A DNA stretch of 64,000 nucleotides from Nymphaea colorata. Its lineage: Eukaryota; Streptophyta; Magnoliopsida; Nymphaeales; Nymphaeaceae. The translations under genes and the position numbers were made by a program. Below are positions 26,001 to 38,679 of this stretch, one piece after another. Within the stretch, counting starts at the first letter, position 1. Each line of letters opens with the position of its first letter. Location: contig NC_045139.1 in assembly GCF_008831285.2 (NCBI RefSeq), positions 5,120,704 to 5,184,703 on the forward strand. Direction: 5' to 3'. Below the pieces are notes generated by a model that did not search any database, was not told the origin of the DNA, and was given only the letters and a program-made list of their open reading frames with translations.

Positions 26001-27967
26001 TTTTTGTATGAAAAATATACTTTAAACGCTAAATGGACTATGAAACCCAATCTTAATATCACATTAGCCCAAACTTGACTAGTGATAATTGTCAAGCTTA
26101 TTAGGAGAGAGAGGTGTTTGCATCTCCAAAAATTTATTTGATTTTTGGAGTGCACTAGAAAAGTGATGTTTTGTTTTGAAATGACAGAGCAAGGGACTCG
26201 CTCATCAGTATGAGGATTGACCGTTTCTGACGCCTTTACTGGAGGTAATCAATCTAAGAGCTATGTTTATTCTTGATACATTTCGTTTTAGCTTAAAACA
26301 TCTTTTTTACTCTAAATGTAGTGTTGTGTTTGAGAAAATATTGAAGATTTGATAAAATATGTAATGTCATCTAATCCCAAAAGCATCTTCCACATCATTG
26401 ACCTGGGACATCAAAGTTATTGTGAAAAGGACCTAGAAGTATAAAAAATCATTGATGACTTAGCGTGGTTCACTCGGTTCTTAATTATTTTCTCATCTAT
26501 CCAACAAAGTTTAAATCCAAAAAAAAAGACATTTATTTTTAAAAAAATTCTAAAATACCCCAACTTTCACTTACTTCTTAGGGGTGAATATATTTAACTG
26601 GTTATATGTATCATATGGTGTATGAAATTTTTGTGCGCCAAATATGGTTATAACGAAGACACCCCCTGTTCATACAGAAAACGAAAACTTTTTGAAAAGG
26701 CAAAAAATGAAAATTGAAAAAAGTAAAAAGATTATAAAGGATAAGTTTTTTCTATTTACTAAATTGTCCACCTCCTCTTACTGAGTATGTAGGTTGCGTG
26801 CCCGTAACGGAGAACAACTCAATCTAGCAGATATCTTGTTCATCATCTTCTTCTTCTTGACTCCTTATTTATTATCATCTTGACCTGGATATTTGACGAG
26901 TTCTGCAGGAAGAAGATTCTCAAATAATACAAGTGGAAAAAAATCAATGACCCAACGCGTGTCTCAAGTCTTATTGTCATTAAGAAAAATGGACGTCTAC
27001 CAACATTTTTGAACAAATTATAGATGTTACTAAACCAATCTATATATGCCCTGCACGTTCCCTTTTGAAGCACACCCACTTAGAAGCAAAAGCACTGCTC
27101 AGTTGCATATCCATATTTCAGGACATGGATTCAGCAGGGAAACAGACGATGCTTCTCTTAGTCCTCCTGCTTTTGGAGCTAACAACATGCATTGCAAGAG
27201 ATCTATCAAGCAAAGGATCGAGAGGAAAGCTGTATCCTGAGAAACCTCCTGTTAAGACTATCAAGGTCGCATTTCTTATTGTTAGCATTACTTTTAATAT
27301 CTATGTTCTTAGAGAGATTGTAGAATGAACATCTACCTGTTACAGAATCTAAAGTTGACAACAATATTAATGTTTAATTAGAGAGAAGATGGAGAATTGA
27401 TCGATTGCATAGACATTTACAGCCAGCCAGCTTTCGGCCATCCAGCACTTAAGAATCACACGATTCAGGTTCTGTTTTTTAACTCTTTCACTTTCTTTAT
27501 CCATTTATTTTCCCTGAATACTAAGTAAAATATCTTTTTCTTTACACTTAGTTTCAGCAAGCATGTATTTTCACACACAAACCAGATGGGTAACAATGTC
27601 TATTGTAGATTTTTGCTTGAAAAGTTTGGTTGAACGCCTCAAAAGGTGTAGCATAGCTGGTCGGACAGGTGGGTATGTAGAAGGCCGGCCACCTATTTGA
27701 TTCTCATGTCTACTACTTCTTTTTTCACATAAAAAAGTATTTGCAAAATGAATATATGTAAGTGCATATGCAATTTCCTATAACATCCACATATTATCGG
27801 TAATATGTATAATAACAACATATGGGCAAAAATACAAATTTTAATAATAAATTTACTGCAATTACATGAACAAGCATATGTTGATAAAGTGTGTTTCACA
27901 GAATGCGTTTATATGCACACGTAACATTCAATACACCATTTACATGATATGCTGGTTTAGTGTTATG

Positions 27968-27971
<4 letters not shown>

Positions 27972-27998
<27 letters not shown>

Positions 27999-27999
27999 A
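27972..27999. repeat. TA microsatellite before exon 3 of copy C
   Basis: A short (TA)n run at the same intron position as in copy A. Confidence 0.85.
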
Positions 28000-28470
28000 T
28001 AGAGAGGGAGAGATCGTTGACCCTTTTGATGATTGGCTTACTGGTGATAAAACTAATGGATACGCAGATGGAACCGAGCTCAGGTGCAGAAGGGATAGCG
28101 AGAAGGGAGACTTCAGAAGGCAAGGGAAATTGGTGGAGAAGTAGGTGCCCTCCGGGCACGGTCCCCGTCCCAAGGCCTCCAAGCCCCATCTCACCCTTTT
28201 TTACCTCCAAATTTGTTGATCGAAAGGGATACCTTCACGAGGTATCTTCAATCAAATTACTCTCTTAGATCTTCTTTCTTGTGAGGCTGGCGGTGTGTTC
28301 TGCTACCTCTGTATCTAGATGGTTTTTTTTTACTTATTTTGTGTTGCTAAAAACCATCACAAAATATGTATTTGCAATGGTCAATTGCTTAACCATGGTT
28401 TTTAAAGACCAAATACACTGTTTTGTAACAGTTTTTAGTGATACAAAATAAAACAATAACCATCAAAACT

Positions 28471-28476
<6 letters not shown>

Positions 28477-28505
<29 letters not shown>
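28477..28505. repeat. TA microsatellite in intron 3 of copy C
   Basis: A short (TA)n run, matching the one in copy B at 17453. Confidence 0.85.
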
Positions 28506-28508
<3 letters not shown>

Positions 28509-30139
28509 CAATAGAAACCAGACTGTTCAAAAGTGAGTGTTAAATTTTTTCTGTAAGATATACATGTATAAATATGATCTTTAAGAATGTTTTAGTGAGA
28601 AACAGATGCTATGTCAATCTTGTTTTGAGTTTAATAATGTTTTTATAGTGATCAAAAGAATAAAAGGCATATATGATGCTTAAAAAATTTAGTAGTAGAA
28701 AAACCAATACTTTTTTATAGAAACAACTTGAATTAGTATATGTTTTATGTTAAATTTGTATCTGTAGACATACTAAGGCATTCGTATTTTGTTTAAAACA
28801 TTTTAGTGAAATTTTCGCCAAAAACAAAAGTTTTCCTTATCAAATGGAGTCCAAAAAATGTTATTTGTGATTTCATCATTTCATGTAGTGTGACATGCAC
28901 AATTGACAAGATCTTACATATTTTTCTTCGGTTTTAAAGAAGAAAAACAAAAGCTCAATACCATGGTGCTTATTTGCACAAACAAATGCACCTTAAATTG
29001 CATGTACCTGTCATTTGAGAATTAAGTAATTCAGATCATTGAAGGAGATGAACATTTACCAGGCTAAATATGTACCTAATATTCCAAAAAAATAAAGGAA
29101 TTTTTTCTTCCTTATATGGATAGGCTTCTTCACCTGATTTTTCACAATTAAAAGTTGGGAAACCAGATTTCAAAACGTGACTTGTCAAGATGAATGGACA
29201 AAAAGGGCCCTAAATAAATTTCAGAAAATCACACAAAAACCCTTAGCATCTGGACAAATAATAAATCGCACCCCAACTTTTCAAAACTATTAGATCGGCA
29301 TTCAACTTTTTGGGAGAATTCTCAAAGAAGCGCCCAATGATAGGAAACATTTTGATGTAAGATGTCAAAAATGATCCTCTCTTGGCCAACGTAGTACAGG
29401 TTCTTTGCGGGAAGAGATTTTCCACGTTATGCTGCCGATACAGGAAGGCATGTTCCCACCTTTTACTGGAGGGGTATTTTGGTAATTTAAAATAAAAAAA
29501 AATTTAAATGAAGGGTCTTCTAGTCAATTAATAAAGGCACAACACATGGTCCCTTGTTAGGGACGGTGACATGTAACATATCATAAGTTAAGAGAAGCGC
29601 ACATCTTATGCCCTAAGCTGCGGTCTTGTGCATGCATAGGAATGTATAATGACCAATATGCCCTTCATAAAGTTTAAAAAGAAGTTCTTAAAAACGACAA
29701 AAATAAGGTTGTAAAAAAGTAAAAAAATAAAAAGTACATTTCATCATCAAAATTTTCTAAAATACTCCCAACCCTCTCCTTTTTTTTTATTTTTTTTGAT
29801 GGTGCATCTTTGTTACATGGTTATGCACACAACTTCATCTCCCAACTTTTTCTCAAAAGTTGAATGCCCATTTGTTTAACTTTTAAAAATGGACTTTAAA
29901 TAAGTTTTCCCATTTTCTCCCTCTGATCGACCACAGACATGGTAATGGCTACTAACTAGAGCTTGGTCTATGCATGTGGGAACATTAGCACGCCTACTTG
30001 TATGAACGTGGAGTGTTCCATGGAACCGAAGCAAGATTCAACGTGTGGAACCCGCAGACGGAGGGGCAAAACGGAGAATTCAGCCTCGCTCAACTGTGGA
30101 TTGTCAATGACAGTTCAGATTGGAACTCCATTGAAGCTG

Positions 30140-30181
30140 GTTGGCATGTAAGTTCATTCTGTTGGCATGTAAGTTCATTCT
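30140..30181 (+). repeat. 21-bp tandem duplication over the exon 4 splice donor of copy C
   Basis: The unit gttggcatgtaagttcattc+t occurs twice, at 30140-30160 and 30161-30181. Each unit holds the exon end GGCAT and the donor GTAAGT. Use of the second donor would add seven in-frame residues (VSSFCWH). Copies A and B have one unit only. Confidence 0.95.
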
Positions 30182-32097
30182 GTTCTTCTTTTGAAGGGAT
30201 CCGCTTTTAAAGCCTCGGGGGCGTAGAATAGCTGGTCAAGTAAAGTATCTAGCAACATATAGATGGTTTGTTTATGCTTCGATTCTAGTGGGTATTCTAG
30301 TGGGTACACTAATTTGAGCGGCAAAAGGTGAGGGTGCATCGAGTTGAAGGTGGCCCACTGCTCAATTAGGCTCCGACCCAGTACAGGACCTTGGAAGCAA
30401 AGAGAGGCTCTCACGTAAGACTGATATGCTTTTAAGAGATCTGCATCTTGATACAAACAAGTCTTCTTAGATATTGAACTCAAGTTCCTTAATCCACATC
30501 CTTGCTTTTCTTTTCTTTTCTTTTTTTTTTAACGTGCTCATTTATGCATGAAATAGTTTAAAAGAAAAATTGCACTAACAACAACATTTTGAAAGCCAGG
30601 TATTTCCATCCTTAAATGGGGACAGTCAGCCGCGGCTGTTCGTGTATTGGACGGTAAGCACTCTCAGTGTTTCTGTACTACTTTTTTCTATATCCCTCGC
30701 AAAGATTTTCTTTTCGTGCCCAGTTATGTCTTGTAGACCCAGACACTATTGTTGATTATTTTTTATCTAATTTATTTAATCTAAGATTTAAGATCTTGGA
30801 TTCGGCCTTCTCTCACCTTTTCTCAATGGAAAATGGTAAAATGATAGTTTTAAGTGTCAATCTTCATTTGATTTATGATGCTCACTTAGATGAACTACAA
30901 ATCTTATTTGGTCACATCAAACCGTGGATCGAAAATCTGAAGTAATCATAGATGCCATTGTAACCTCCTACATGGTTTCCTGGTAAATGGCGTTTCCTAC
31001 TATCCGGCTATCCGGCCAAAGGCTGAAGCCCTCACTCAACTCTTTGTCTCCCTCTAAAATACAACACCGTTGAAAATTTTAGGCACAAAGTGGCAGGACT
31101 CCGACATATTATGATACTTCATTGTAATACATCCGAGTTAATTTGGTCAGAGTTTTAATTAATTCATATAGTCTATTAATTGATTGAGTTGACAAGATAA
31201 CTCAATTGATATTTCCTATGATAAGGTATAAGGTAGAGTTTGGATGACATTCCTTGAAATAGTATAATAGTGTCATGTGAAAACCATGTTTTGAAAAAAC
31301 GATTTTTAAAGTAGTTTTTAATAAATGGTTTTGATATTGAAATTCATTTTTACAAAGAGCCTCAAGAAACTAGAAAAGGGAAGTTTTAAATTTTTAGAAA
31401 TCTGTGAATGAGTATCCCTCCGAAAAATTTTTCTGAGTTCCGCCACTGATATAGTGGTGCAAGTATATTGAAAATCATAAGATAAATAGGTTTATACGCT
31501 CAAACGAAAAAACTTATACGTTGAAACTTTTGGTCATATAATATCAAAACAACCGTATCAAATTGCAGAGAGATAATTACGGAAGCACAGGATGCTACAA
31601 TCTCAAGTGCCCCGGATTCGTTCAAGTGAGTGATCAAATATCTCCAGTTATGGCGATATCCCCAGTTTCAGCATATGAAGGCGAACAATTATTCATCGAT
31701 CTTCTAGTCTTCAAAGTGAGTGCAGTTGTTCTTTTCTATATTTATTTTTCTTATAAAAATATTAAATGACAATTTTTACCGTGAATTGCAAAATTTAAAT
31801 AGAAAAGTTGGTGCCTTGTAAACTGTCAATAAAAGTTGATCAAACAACTCATTGATCAATTAATGAACACATTGGCAGTTGGGAGTGGGTCCACAGTTTG
31901 ATATGGGACTTATGAACTCCTCTTCAGTCTTGACTCCTGCAAGAAACAGCTGTGTGGAATTTTCCTACAATTGGCAAAAGATTCAACGGAAGCCCCCAAA
32001 TATAAGTCTGTGTGGCCAAGTTTTCTTTTTAAACTACATTTAGGTTGAGAGATTTTATTGCTTGTTCAAAGGTGCAAGACCTTAGAAGGAGTATCTG

Positions 32098-32440
32098 GAT
32101 GTCAACTGATCAAATTCGAATTAAATACACTCTTAATCATATCTACTTTTTCAGATATCCATATATTTGGATTTCGAATTCGGTTTCAAATAAGAATGAA
32201 GAAAAGTCATACTTGGACCTGAATCTGAATTTAAAATCTGATCCAAATCTAATTTTTACATTTATATCGGAAATCCAGCCAGTTTTGAAAATGTAAGAGC
32301 ATTGGATATAAGATGTTTACTTGAAATTAAATATGAATTTGGTCGGATATGTATGTATATTTGAATCTCATCTAATGTTATTTCTTAAATTTGAATCTGA
32401 TCTTATTTCTTAATGGGAGATTAATTTTTTAGAAACAATA
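32098..32440. mobile_element. MITE family 2 relic in intron 6 of copy C
   Basis: It begins 'ggatgtcaactgatc', then has 'ttaaaatctgatccaaatc' words shared with the A and B relics. The right end is lost, and the intron here is shorter before exon 7. Confidence 0.55.
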
Positions 32441-32886
32441 TCATGATGAAATTAGATATGGAACAGGTCCATCAACCAAAAGTTGCTATGAAAGAAAAGG
32501 ACAGACGAAATTCTCTGTCCATAGGATGCTGAGAATGTGACGGCATATACGTGGGGTGTTGGCCTAGTAGTCTTTTCACAACCCTTGCAGCCGCAGCAAA
32601 TTTACTGGAATGGGGAGGGGAGGTGTCCAGGTGGGCCAACGGCCCCCGCCTGGCCACCAAGATGGGAAGCGGCCATTTTCCGAGCGAAGGCCGCGACGGC
32701 ATATCTTGCTCTGTGAAGAACATTGAATGTTTGAATGCAACAACCAATGCCTTCGTCCAGCCAACTGCTGCTGTTGCAGTCGCAAAAGTCAGGAATTGCT
32801 ATGATATCAATAATGTTGGCAGCACGGCCACTGATGGATATGTCATTTACTTCGGGGGGCCAGGCAAAAGCGATATATGCCAGTGA

Positions 32887-33772
32887 AAGAGTTTCACTGC
32901 AGTACTTGCATCTTCTGTAGCGGGCTCTTCTGATAATCTTAGATTATCATCAATAATGTTGTTCTATGACAACTATTCACATATATATGATGTAACAATT
33001 TAAGTACTTTTTAGACTCGTGTTGTAATACCCCATACTTTGATATGTTTAGTTATGTGAGTTTAGTCATGTGTTAGAAAGAAAAAGAGTAGTGAAGTGAT
33101 TGGTTGTTCTGGTTCATAATTTCTTTTTTATGAAGAAGATTAAGATCTGTTGGTCTCTCGAGCCCCATATGAATGGAGTGAGTCGAGTCGTTACATTCTT
33201 CCTTTTGTATTTGGGCTTACTGTCCCACTGCTTTAAAGTTTGTCATGATTTTAAAGAAACGTGAGCCTAAGCAGAGCAAAGCACAGTAAATGAATGAAGG
33301 AAAAGAGAAGGAAGAAGAAGAAAGCCATGCACCTAAGCATACTTTTGACTACTAAAACCATTAATGAACTCTTTAACACTAATTTAGCCAGTGGAAGATG
33401 GCTTCATCTACATCGCAATCACATGAACCTACAAAAAATTGAAGCAGAGACAAACCGGAACCCCATTACAAGACCTTGAATTTTAAACCTTCGTTTGACT
33501 CAAAACCCAAATGTTCATTTGCAGTGAAGGTTAGAAGCGACATATCATTTTTCTAAGCACCAAAACAATACAATAACAGAAAGGAAACATACTGAAATAA
33601 TTTAGAAAATAGCAACAAAGTTGGAAGAACAATATAGGAAAATGAGAGGACAGGAATAAGTATGCCATCTGAAACAGAAGGAGAAAAACAAGGGCATCTT
33701 GCTGAGCAAGTTACAGAGCAAAAGACCAATTCAAACACAAGTCCACCTGGTGTTCAGCCTCGCCAGATGAGA
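32887..33772. other. Downstream flank of copy C and right edge of the array
   Basis: DNA to about 33.5 kb matches the 3' flanks of copies A and B. After that the sequence is unique and leads into the 3' end of the next gene, which lies on the other strand. The two genes are therefore convergent. Confidence 0.5.
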
Positions 33773-35008
33773 TCAATGAGACGAAATCTTGAGGTGAAGA
33801 GATTTGTTAAGCCAGAACTTCCATCCACAGGTGGCTTTTGCAGCAACCTCTGCATTGTGAAGATCTATTCCCTGCTTCTTACAGAGTATGAAGTTTCTCC
33901 CACCATATGATCCTATCGAATCTTTCGGGCACAGTGCTGATCAAAACACAGAGAACGAATTAGAAGAACCAAAAGAGTTGCAGGCTACCTAGCAAACCAA
34001 GAAATTCACTACAAGCAAGAAGAGGAAATCTGGTCATGCATTACCATCTGATACACCATTTGCACAGTAGAGAAGGAAATTGTTGAAGTCCGTCCCCAGA
34101 ATCGGGCGCCTACCCTCATGCGCGTAAGACTTGAGCGTTTGCTCGATAACAGACATCACCATTTCATCTGCATTCACCAGAAATCGAAGAGGCCCAGCGC
34201 TTCCCATGACTGTGACGCTGATTAGCAGCCGATTGCTCTTCATCTGCACCAAACAAAAGAACCAAAAATGATCCAGTAGAATGGCATACAAGCGCGTTTG
34301 AATGACAAACTCTTTTTTTTGGGAGCTACGAACCATGGTTAAAAGTAACAGAAAGATGGGTTCATTTCACAAGTGTACAACGTAGGAAACACATGTCAAT
34401 CACAGTATGGAGGGTATGAATGTGTTAACGTGCCCAGATGTCAGGGACGTATTCAGATCAAAATCCCTTATTTTTATACAACATATCATGTTCATTTAGC
34501 AGACTTCATGTTAAACTTATTATATAATATCATATACATCAGCCAAAGAAGGACGTAATGCATGGTAAAACAACAACAGGCCAATTCATTCTTGAAACTA
34601 CCAAACAACATAAACGTCGTCATTCTAGCGTTTTTATCAGAGACCAGGAAACACAATGGACCGTCTAAAAGAGAAAGCCATTATAGACATCACTATTCTT
34701 GATGTGTTCCATCACTCCTGTCTCTGTTCCTATCACAGATTGAATCCAAACGATTTAACGATCAGGGAAGCAAATGTTTTATTCATAATATGCCATCCAT
34801 GGACAGCATGATTTCCCAATCACCAAAACGAAAAATGAATAATAGCAAATCCGTTCCGTTGAAATCCTTCGATTACGGATCCGGAGAGCAAATTAAATCA
34901 ATAACAGACCAGCCATTCCCTCACCTGATTCTTCTTTGCGCTCGACATGAAAAGAGACCTCGGCACCCTGCTCCTGTTCTCAGATGCGCGGCTGAGCCCG
35001 TGTTCCAT
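33773..35008 (-). CDS. Small DUF7054-family protein (At4g22758-like)
   Basis: Three exons on the minus strand: 35008-34925, 34243-34045 and 33936-33773 (stop). They give 148 residues. Introns are GT-AG (donors GTGAGG and GTAATG, acceptors GTGCAG and GATCAG). Exon 1 has a basic, Ser-rich N-terminus (MEHGLSRASENRSRVPRSLF). Exons 2-3 form the domain: NRLLISVTVMGSAGPLRFLV, then EQTLKSYAHEGRRPILG, FLLYCANGVSDALCP, IGSYGGRNFILCKKQ and the C-terminal GWKFWLNKSLHLKISSH. This matches the plant uncharacterised family DUF7054, which has a ubiquitin-like look and no settled function. No signal peptide or membrane segment is seen. The ATG at 35008 is the first in frame; a stop-free extension was not followed further upstream. 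Confidence 0.82.
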
Positions 35009-35620
35009 CGCCACCGAAGGAAGATGAACAAGGTTCCGGATCGACGTTTTGCAGCAAGAAAGCGGGAGCGGGAGCTCCGCCGGAGGGGTGGAGGCAAGAT
35101 TTAGGGATCAAGGCCGAGGCAGCGGTAGTACCAGCCGCCGCTGCAGGTTCCGAAGGAGTGCAAGGCCGCCCTCCGCTCGGTCGTCCCCTGAGAGAAGTGA
35201 CCGGTAGCAGCCAGCATCAAACCACGAGTACCCACCATTCACAATCGCGGAAAACAGACGTGGGGACACCGGAAACCGACCGGTGACGACCAGAGAAGGC
35301 GGGGAGGGACGCAAACGGAGGGTTCACCAGGTGGGTCGGCAGCAAGGAGGGGGAACTGGGCTTAGCCGTAGCTCTCTGCGCTACTGCCAGAGCCCTTCCG
35401 GCACCCTTAAACGAGGGAGCAGTTGTCTTCCCTCTTCGCTGCCTCCACCGGAGGAATAAGAAGGGAAAGGGCAGGATGGTTGAGAAGGGAAGACACCAGG
35501 ATTTTGGTAGCGACAAGATCGGGATCGTTACACCGAAGACGGTTTCTAGAGGAAGGACGGCGAAGAAGGAGCTTCGGCTTCTCGTGGGGAGCGTATGAGG
35601 CGAGGGTTCGGCCATAAATT
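35009..35620 (-). promoter_or_regulatory. GC-rich upstream block of the DUF7054 gene
   Basis: Base composition rises sharply here compared with the AT-rich flanks. This is typical of a 5' leader and promoter of a plant housekeeping gene. Open frames exist on both strands (for example 35217-35615 on minus), but their Pro/Ser/Arg-rich products match nothing known to me. No clear TATA box was seen. Confidence 0.4.
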
Positions 35621-37440
35621 TATAAATCTGAAAATTTATTGTTCAAATCTCATTCACAAATTAAAATTTTGGTTCTTAATTTTTGCAAATTAAGTAGATA
35701 TAAAATTATTGATTTTAAATTCTCATAAAATTTAATTTGTATACCAAAGTTGGAAGATTTGTTAAGCTTTTATATATGTAAGCCTGAAAAGTCGATTCTG
35801 AAATCAAGTTCTAGAAAAAAACAGTTAAATAATTATAAAGAACTCTGTGTCAAATTCATCCATCGTTTAATCACATATTTTATAAATTTAAAAAGTATAA
35901 ACAAGTGATTAATGTTTGAGTGAATCTTGAGGTTTAGAAGTTGATAAATAGGCACTTAATTTTTGTAAGAAATTTTTGAAAAGCAGCTAGGTCAAAACAT
36001 TCTTTTTATTATACAAAAACCATTTTTCATTCCATGGCTAACGAATCATATTTTCTTCTAAATGATTCTTCAAAAATTTCTTTGAAAAATTGACAACCTA
36101 CCTGTAAGAGTTTGGGGGAGGGGGTGCACTTTGTCTAGCAGTTAGTTGTTTTTTGTAATTTTTTCTATAAACTATATGAAATATTTAAGTTCAAAAAAAC
36201 TTGTTCGAAAAATGTCGACTCATGTTCGATTCTTTTTTAAATGAGTCGAGTTCAAGCTAAAAAAAGCACTTGAAATGATAAACAAGTTTCGAGTGCTAGT
36301 TTCACGAACTCGACTCGTTTATACTCAATTCGACTCGTAAATTGATACTCTATATCATATTTGCCAAAACCGGTTCACCGATTTTAACTTTTATGGTAAA
36401 AACAAATTTTCACAAGTTATACAAATTAAACAATTTACATGAACTAACACTTATTCGAATGAAACAAGTTAATGCCTAAACGAATTAAATGAGTTAAATG
36501 AATGAGTTTGAGCTCGATTTTGTATAGTCGAGTCAAGTTTGAGCTTGCTATAAGGAGCTTGACTTATCGAATGAGGCTCAAACTTATTATAAGAAGATCG
36601 ACTCAACTTGTGTGCAGTCCTAGCCCCTAAAAGCCTGCCACTTGTTGCAGATCTCATATCATAGATGAAATAAGATCTTCAATTATAGTTGATAAAATGA
36701 GAATAAGAATGTATATCAAAATTTGGGGACAAGAAGTTTCTTAGATACAAAAATTAAGGACAAAGAAGTCCCCTAATTACTCAATTATAGAAAAAGATTC
36801 AAAAAAGTATAAAGTTTCATTATAAAAAGTTTTGATATTTTTTATTATGTAAACATTTTACATTAGTCAATATTATTGGATTTCAAAATGCCATTTAAAA
36901 AAAAACTCAACTGTTGAAAGACCCATAAACTTAAAAAAAAATGATTTATACATACCTAATTTGTTAATTTTATCTACTCCAGCCTCTCACTTCACATTCC
37001 CCAATGCAATGCATCGGAGAATGTGGTTAACCACGATCCCAATGCAATTTCATATATAAGGAGGCATGAAGGACCAGTATCTATTTTTTGGTATATACGA
37101 AAATTGAGTGGTGAGTAGTTTTTTAGAGTCACTCTATAAGTCAGATTTAACATGAGAGACGGTTAAAAAATAAGCAAAAAAAATGTGACATGGACTCGCA
37201 AATTGAATAGGTGTCTCGCGTAGCTTAACAGCTCAACTTCTTCTTTTTTTTTCCCTCTTTTTTCCTTTTGTTTTAAAACAAGGAACGTAGGTTGTCAACG
37301 TGGACGGCCGACACAAGCCAGCAACCTGCTAGGCTGGTTTTTAGTTATTAAATTCGGTTGTAGCGTCGTCTTCTTTTTACGATTGGGATGGTGTCGTTCG
37401 TTCTTTCACTCTCTTTTGCGGTTTGTTATTGTAACTAAGA

Positions 37441-37525
37441 GACTTCTTGTCCCCAATTTTTGTTTTAGGGGACTTTTTGTCCCCAATTTTTGTTTTAGGG
37501 GACTTCTTGTTCTCAAATTTTGATA
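37441..37525. repeat. 30-bp minisatellite, nearly three units
   Basis: Units at 37441-37470, 37471-37500 and 37501-37525 (partial) share gacttcttgtccccaatttt. The first two differ by one base; the third is more diverged. Confidence 0.9.
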
Positions 37526-37550
37526 TACATTTTTATTTTATCATCTCTTT

Positions 37551-37551
<1 letters not shown>

Positions 37552-37594
<43 letters not shown>
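37552..37594. repeat. CT then TA microsatellite
   Basis: A (CT)n run passes directly into (TA)n. Confidence 0.9.
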
Positions 37595-38047
37595 TGTTAG
37601 CTTTATAGTTGGATGGTTTTTTTAGTAATTTATGTTACAAAAAGCCATCACAGTAGGTACATTCTATCACTAAAGATCATGACCAAATGCAAAATATGTA
37701 TTGTTTGCTATATTTTTGAGCAACACAAAATTTTAAAAAAATTATAGAGGTGGCCGATTGGACTAAGTGAACTTATGAAAGGGTAATTATGTTCCAAGGG
37801 TACATGTAAAGGTTGAAAATGTCGTTCGGTTTTTGTTGTGACAGGTAGGATCTTGAAACATGTTCCTCTAGAAAAAATGAGTCAATTGAACAATGTAACT
37901 CCTATCAAAACTTTAAATAAAAACTTTAGATGTGCTTATTTATGCGACACTCGGACACGATCATATCAGCGGGCGATTTATGAAAGTATACATTTCATAA
38001 TCATTTTGTTTTGTTAAAAGTTTTTTCGAAGGGAAGAAGAAGAATCA

Positions 38048-38411
38048 GATTTGAATTAGATGTATCTTTTACTATCCCAATTATTGGATATTATGTATTT
38101 GGATTCAAATGCAAATAAAAACATCTTCTTGAGTTTCAAATTTGAAATCCCAATCTGATTGTAATTTGACTTTCAAATTAGCACCTGAATCTCAACCCAG
38201 ATACAACCAGATCCATATTGTTTCAAAATAATATTTATTTAAAACTAAATCCAAGATTCAAATCCAAACCTGCTCTTATATTTATTTAAAACGAATCCAA
38301 ATTCACATCCAAACAGATTCTTAATTGGGTGCTTTTTTTTTTTTATGTATCTGACGTTTTTGTAATAATTTGTTTACAGATCCGATCTAAATCCGATTCA
38401 TTAACATCCCT
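38048..38411. mobile_element. MITE family 2 copy, left end missing
   Basis: Repeated 'aatctgattg', 'aaatccaaacc' words end in 'attaacatccct', close to the family right end. The left end is not recognisable. Confidence 0.45.
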
Positions 38412-38679
38412 AATTATATAAAACTGCCAAAATAATCAACATCATCACATGCATGTTTAAGATTAACGGATCAAAAGCTTAGTAACCAATATGGTCCAAT
38501 TGTTTATTTTAACAAAAAAATAACCATGAATAAGTGAGGGCAGCATAACTGGGCCTAAACTCTTCTCATCCACATATACTAGCAAGAGTACCATAACACC
38601 AGAGAAGGGTCTGGACATAAACCCCGGATCCAAGTCCACCTAGATCCGACCCATTTGTAGTCCTTGATGAAGAAAGCTT

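Larger units (their letters stand above)
22223..27040. other. Spacer between neprosin copies B and C
   Basis: It contains the 3' flank of unit B, a junction piece (about 23.3-23.66 kb) and the 5' spacer of unit C. The same weak minus-strand relic as in the A-B spacer (24430-25367), a TA microsatellite (25175-25222) and a family 2 MITE relic (25722-26000) are present. No intact gene is seen. Confidence 0.5.
27125..32886 (+). pseudogene. Neprosin-domain gene, copy C, frameshifted in last exon
   Basis: Exons 1-6 are intact: 27125-27265, 27382-27468, 28068-28241, 29989-30147, 30600-30653 and 31569-31715. They encode the signal peptide, activation peptide and first half of the neprosin domain, including SIEAGW. 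In exon 7 (from 32525), 28 bp present in A and B between 'gatgctgaga' and 'catatacgtgg' are replaced by 9 bp, a net loss of 19. The frame shifts and stops at 32714-32716, giving about 317 residues whose last 63 are unrelated to the family. The original frame persists from 32551 to a stop at 32884-32886 and still reads LLEWGGEV and YFGGPG, so the break looks recent. No nearby alternative acceptor I tested restores the frame. A duplicated splice donor follows exon 4. It is probably a pseudogene; a truncated product cannot be excluded. Confidence 0.85.
35621..38046. other. Intergenic AT-rich DNA with repeats
   Basis: No gene is supported. A stretch at about 36200-36640 has GAGTCGAG / CTCGACTCG words like a decayed family 1 element without clear ends. 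A 30-bp minisatellite lies at 37441-37525 and a CT/TA microsatellite at 37552-37594. Confidence 0.45.

Noticed and set aside
35217-35615. 132-codon minus-strand frame upstream of the DUF7054 gene
   Set aside because: It is in GC-rich leader or promoter DNA, matches no family known to me, and has an overlapping frame on the other strand.
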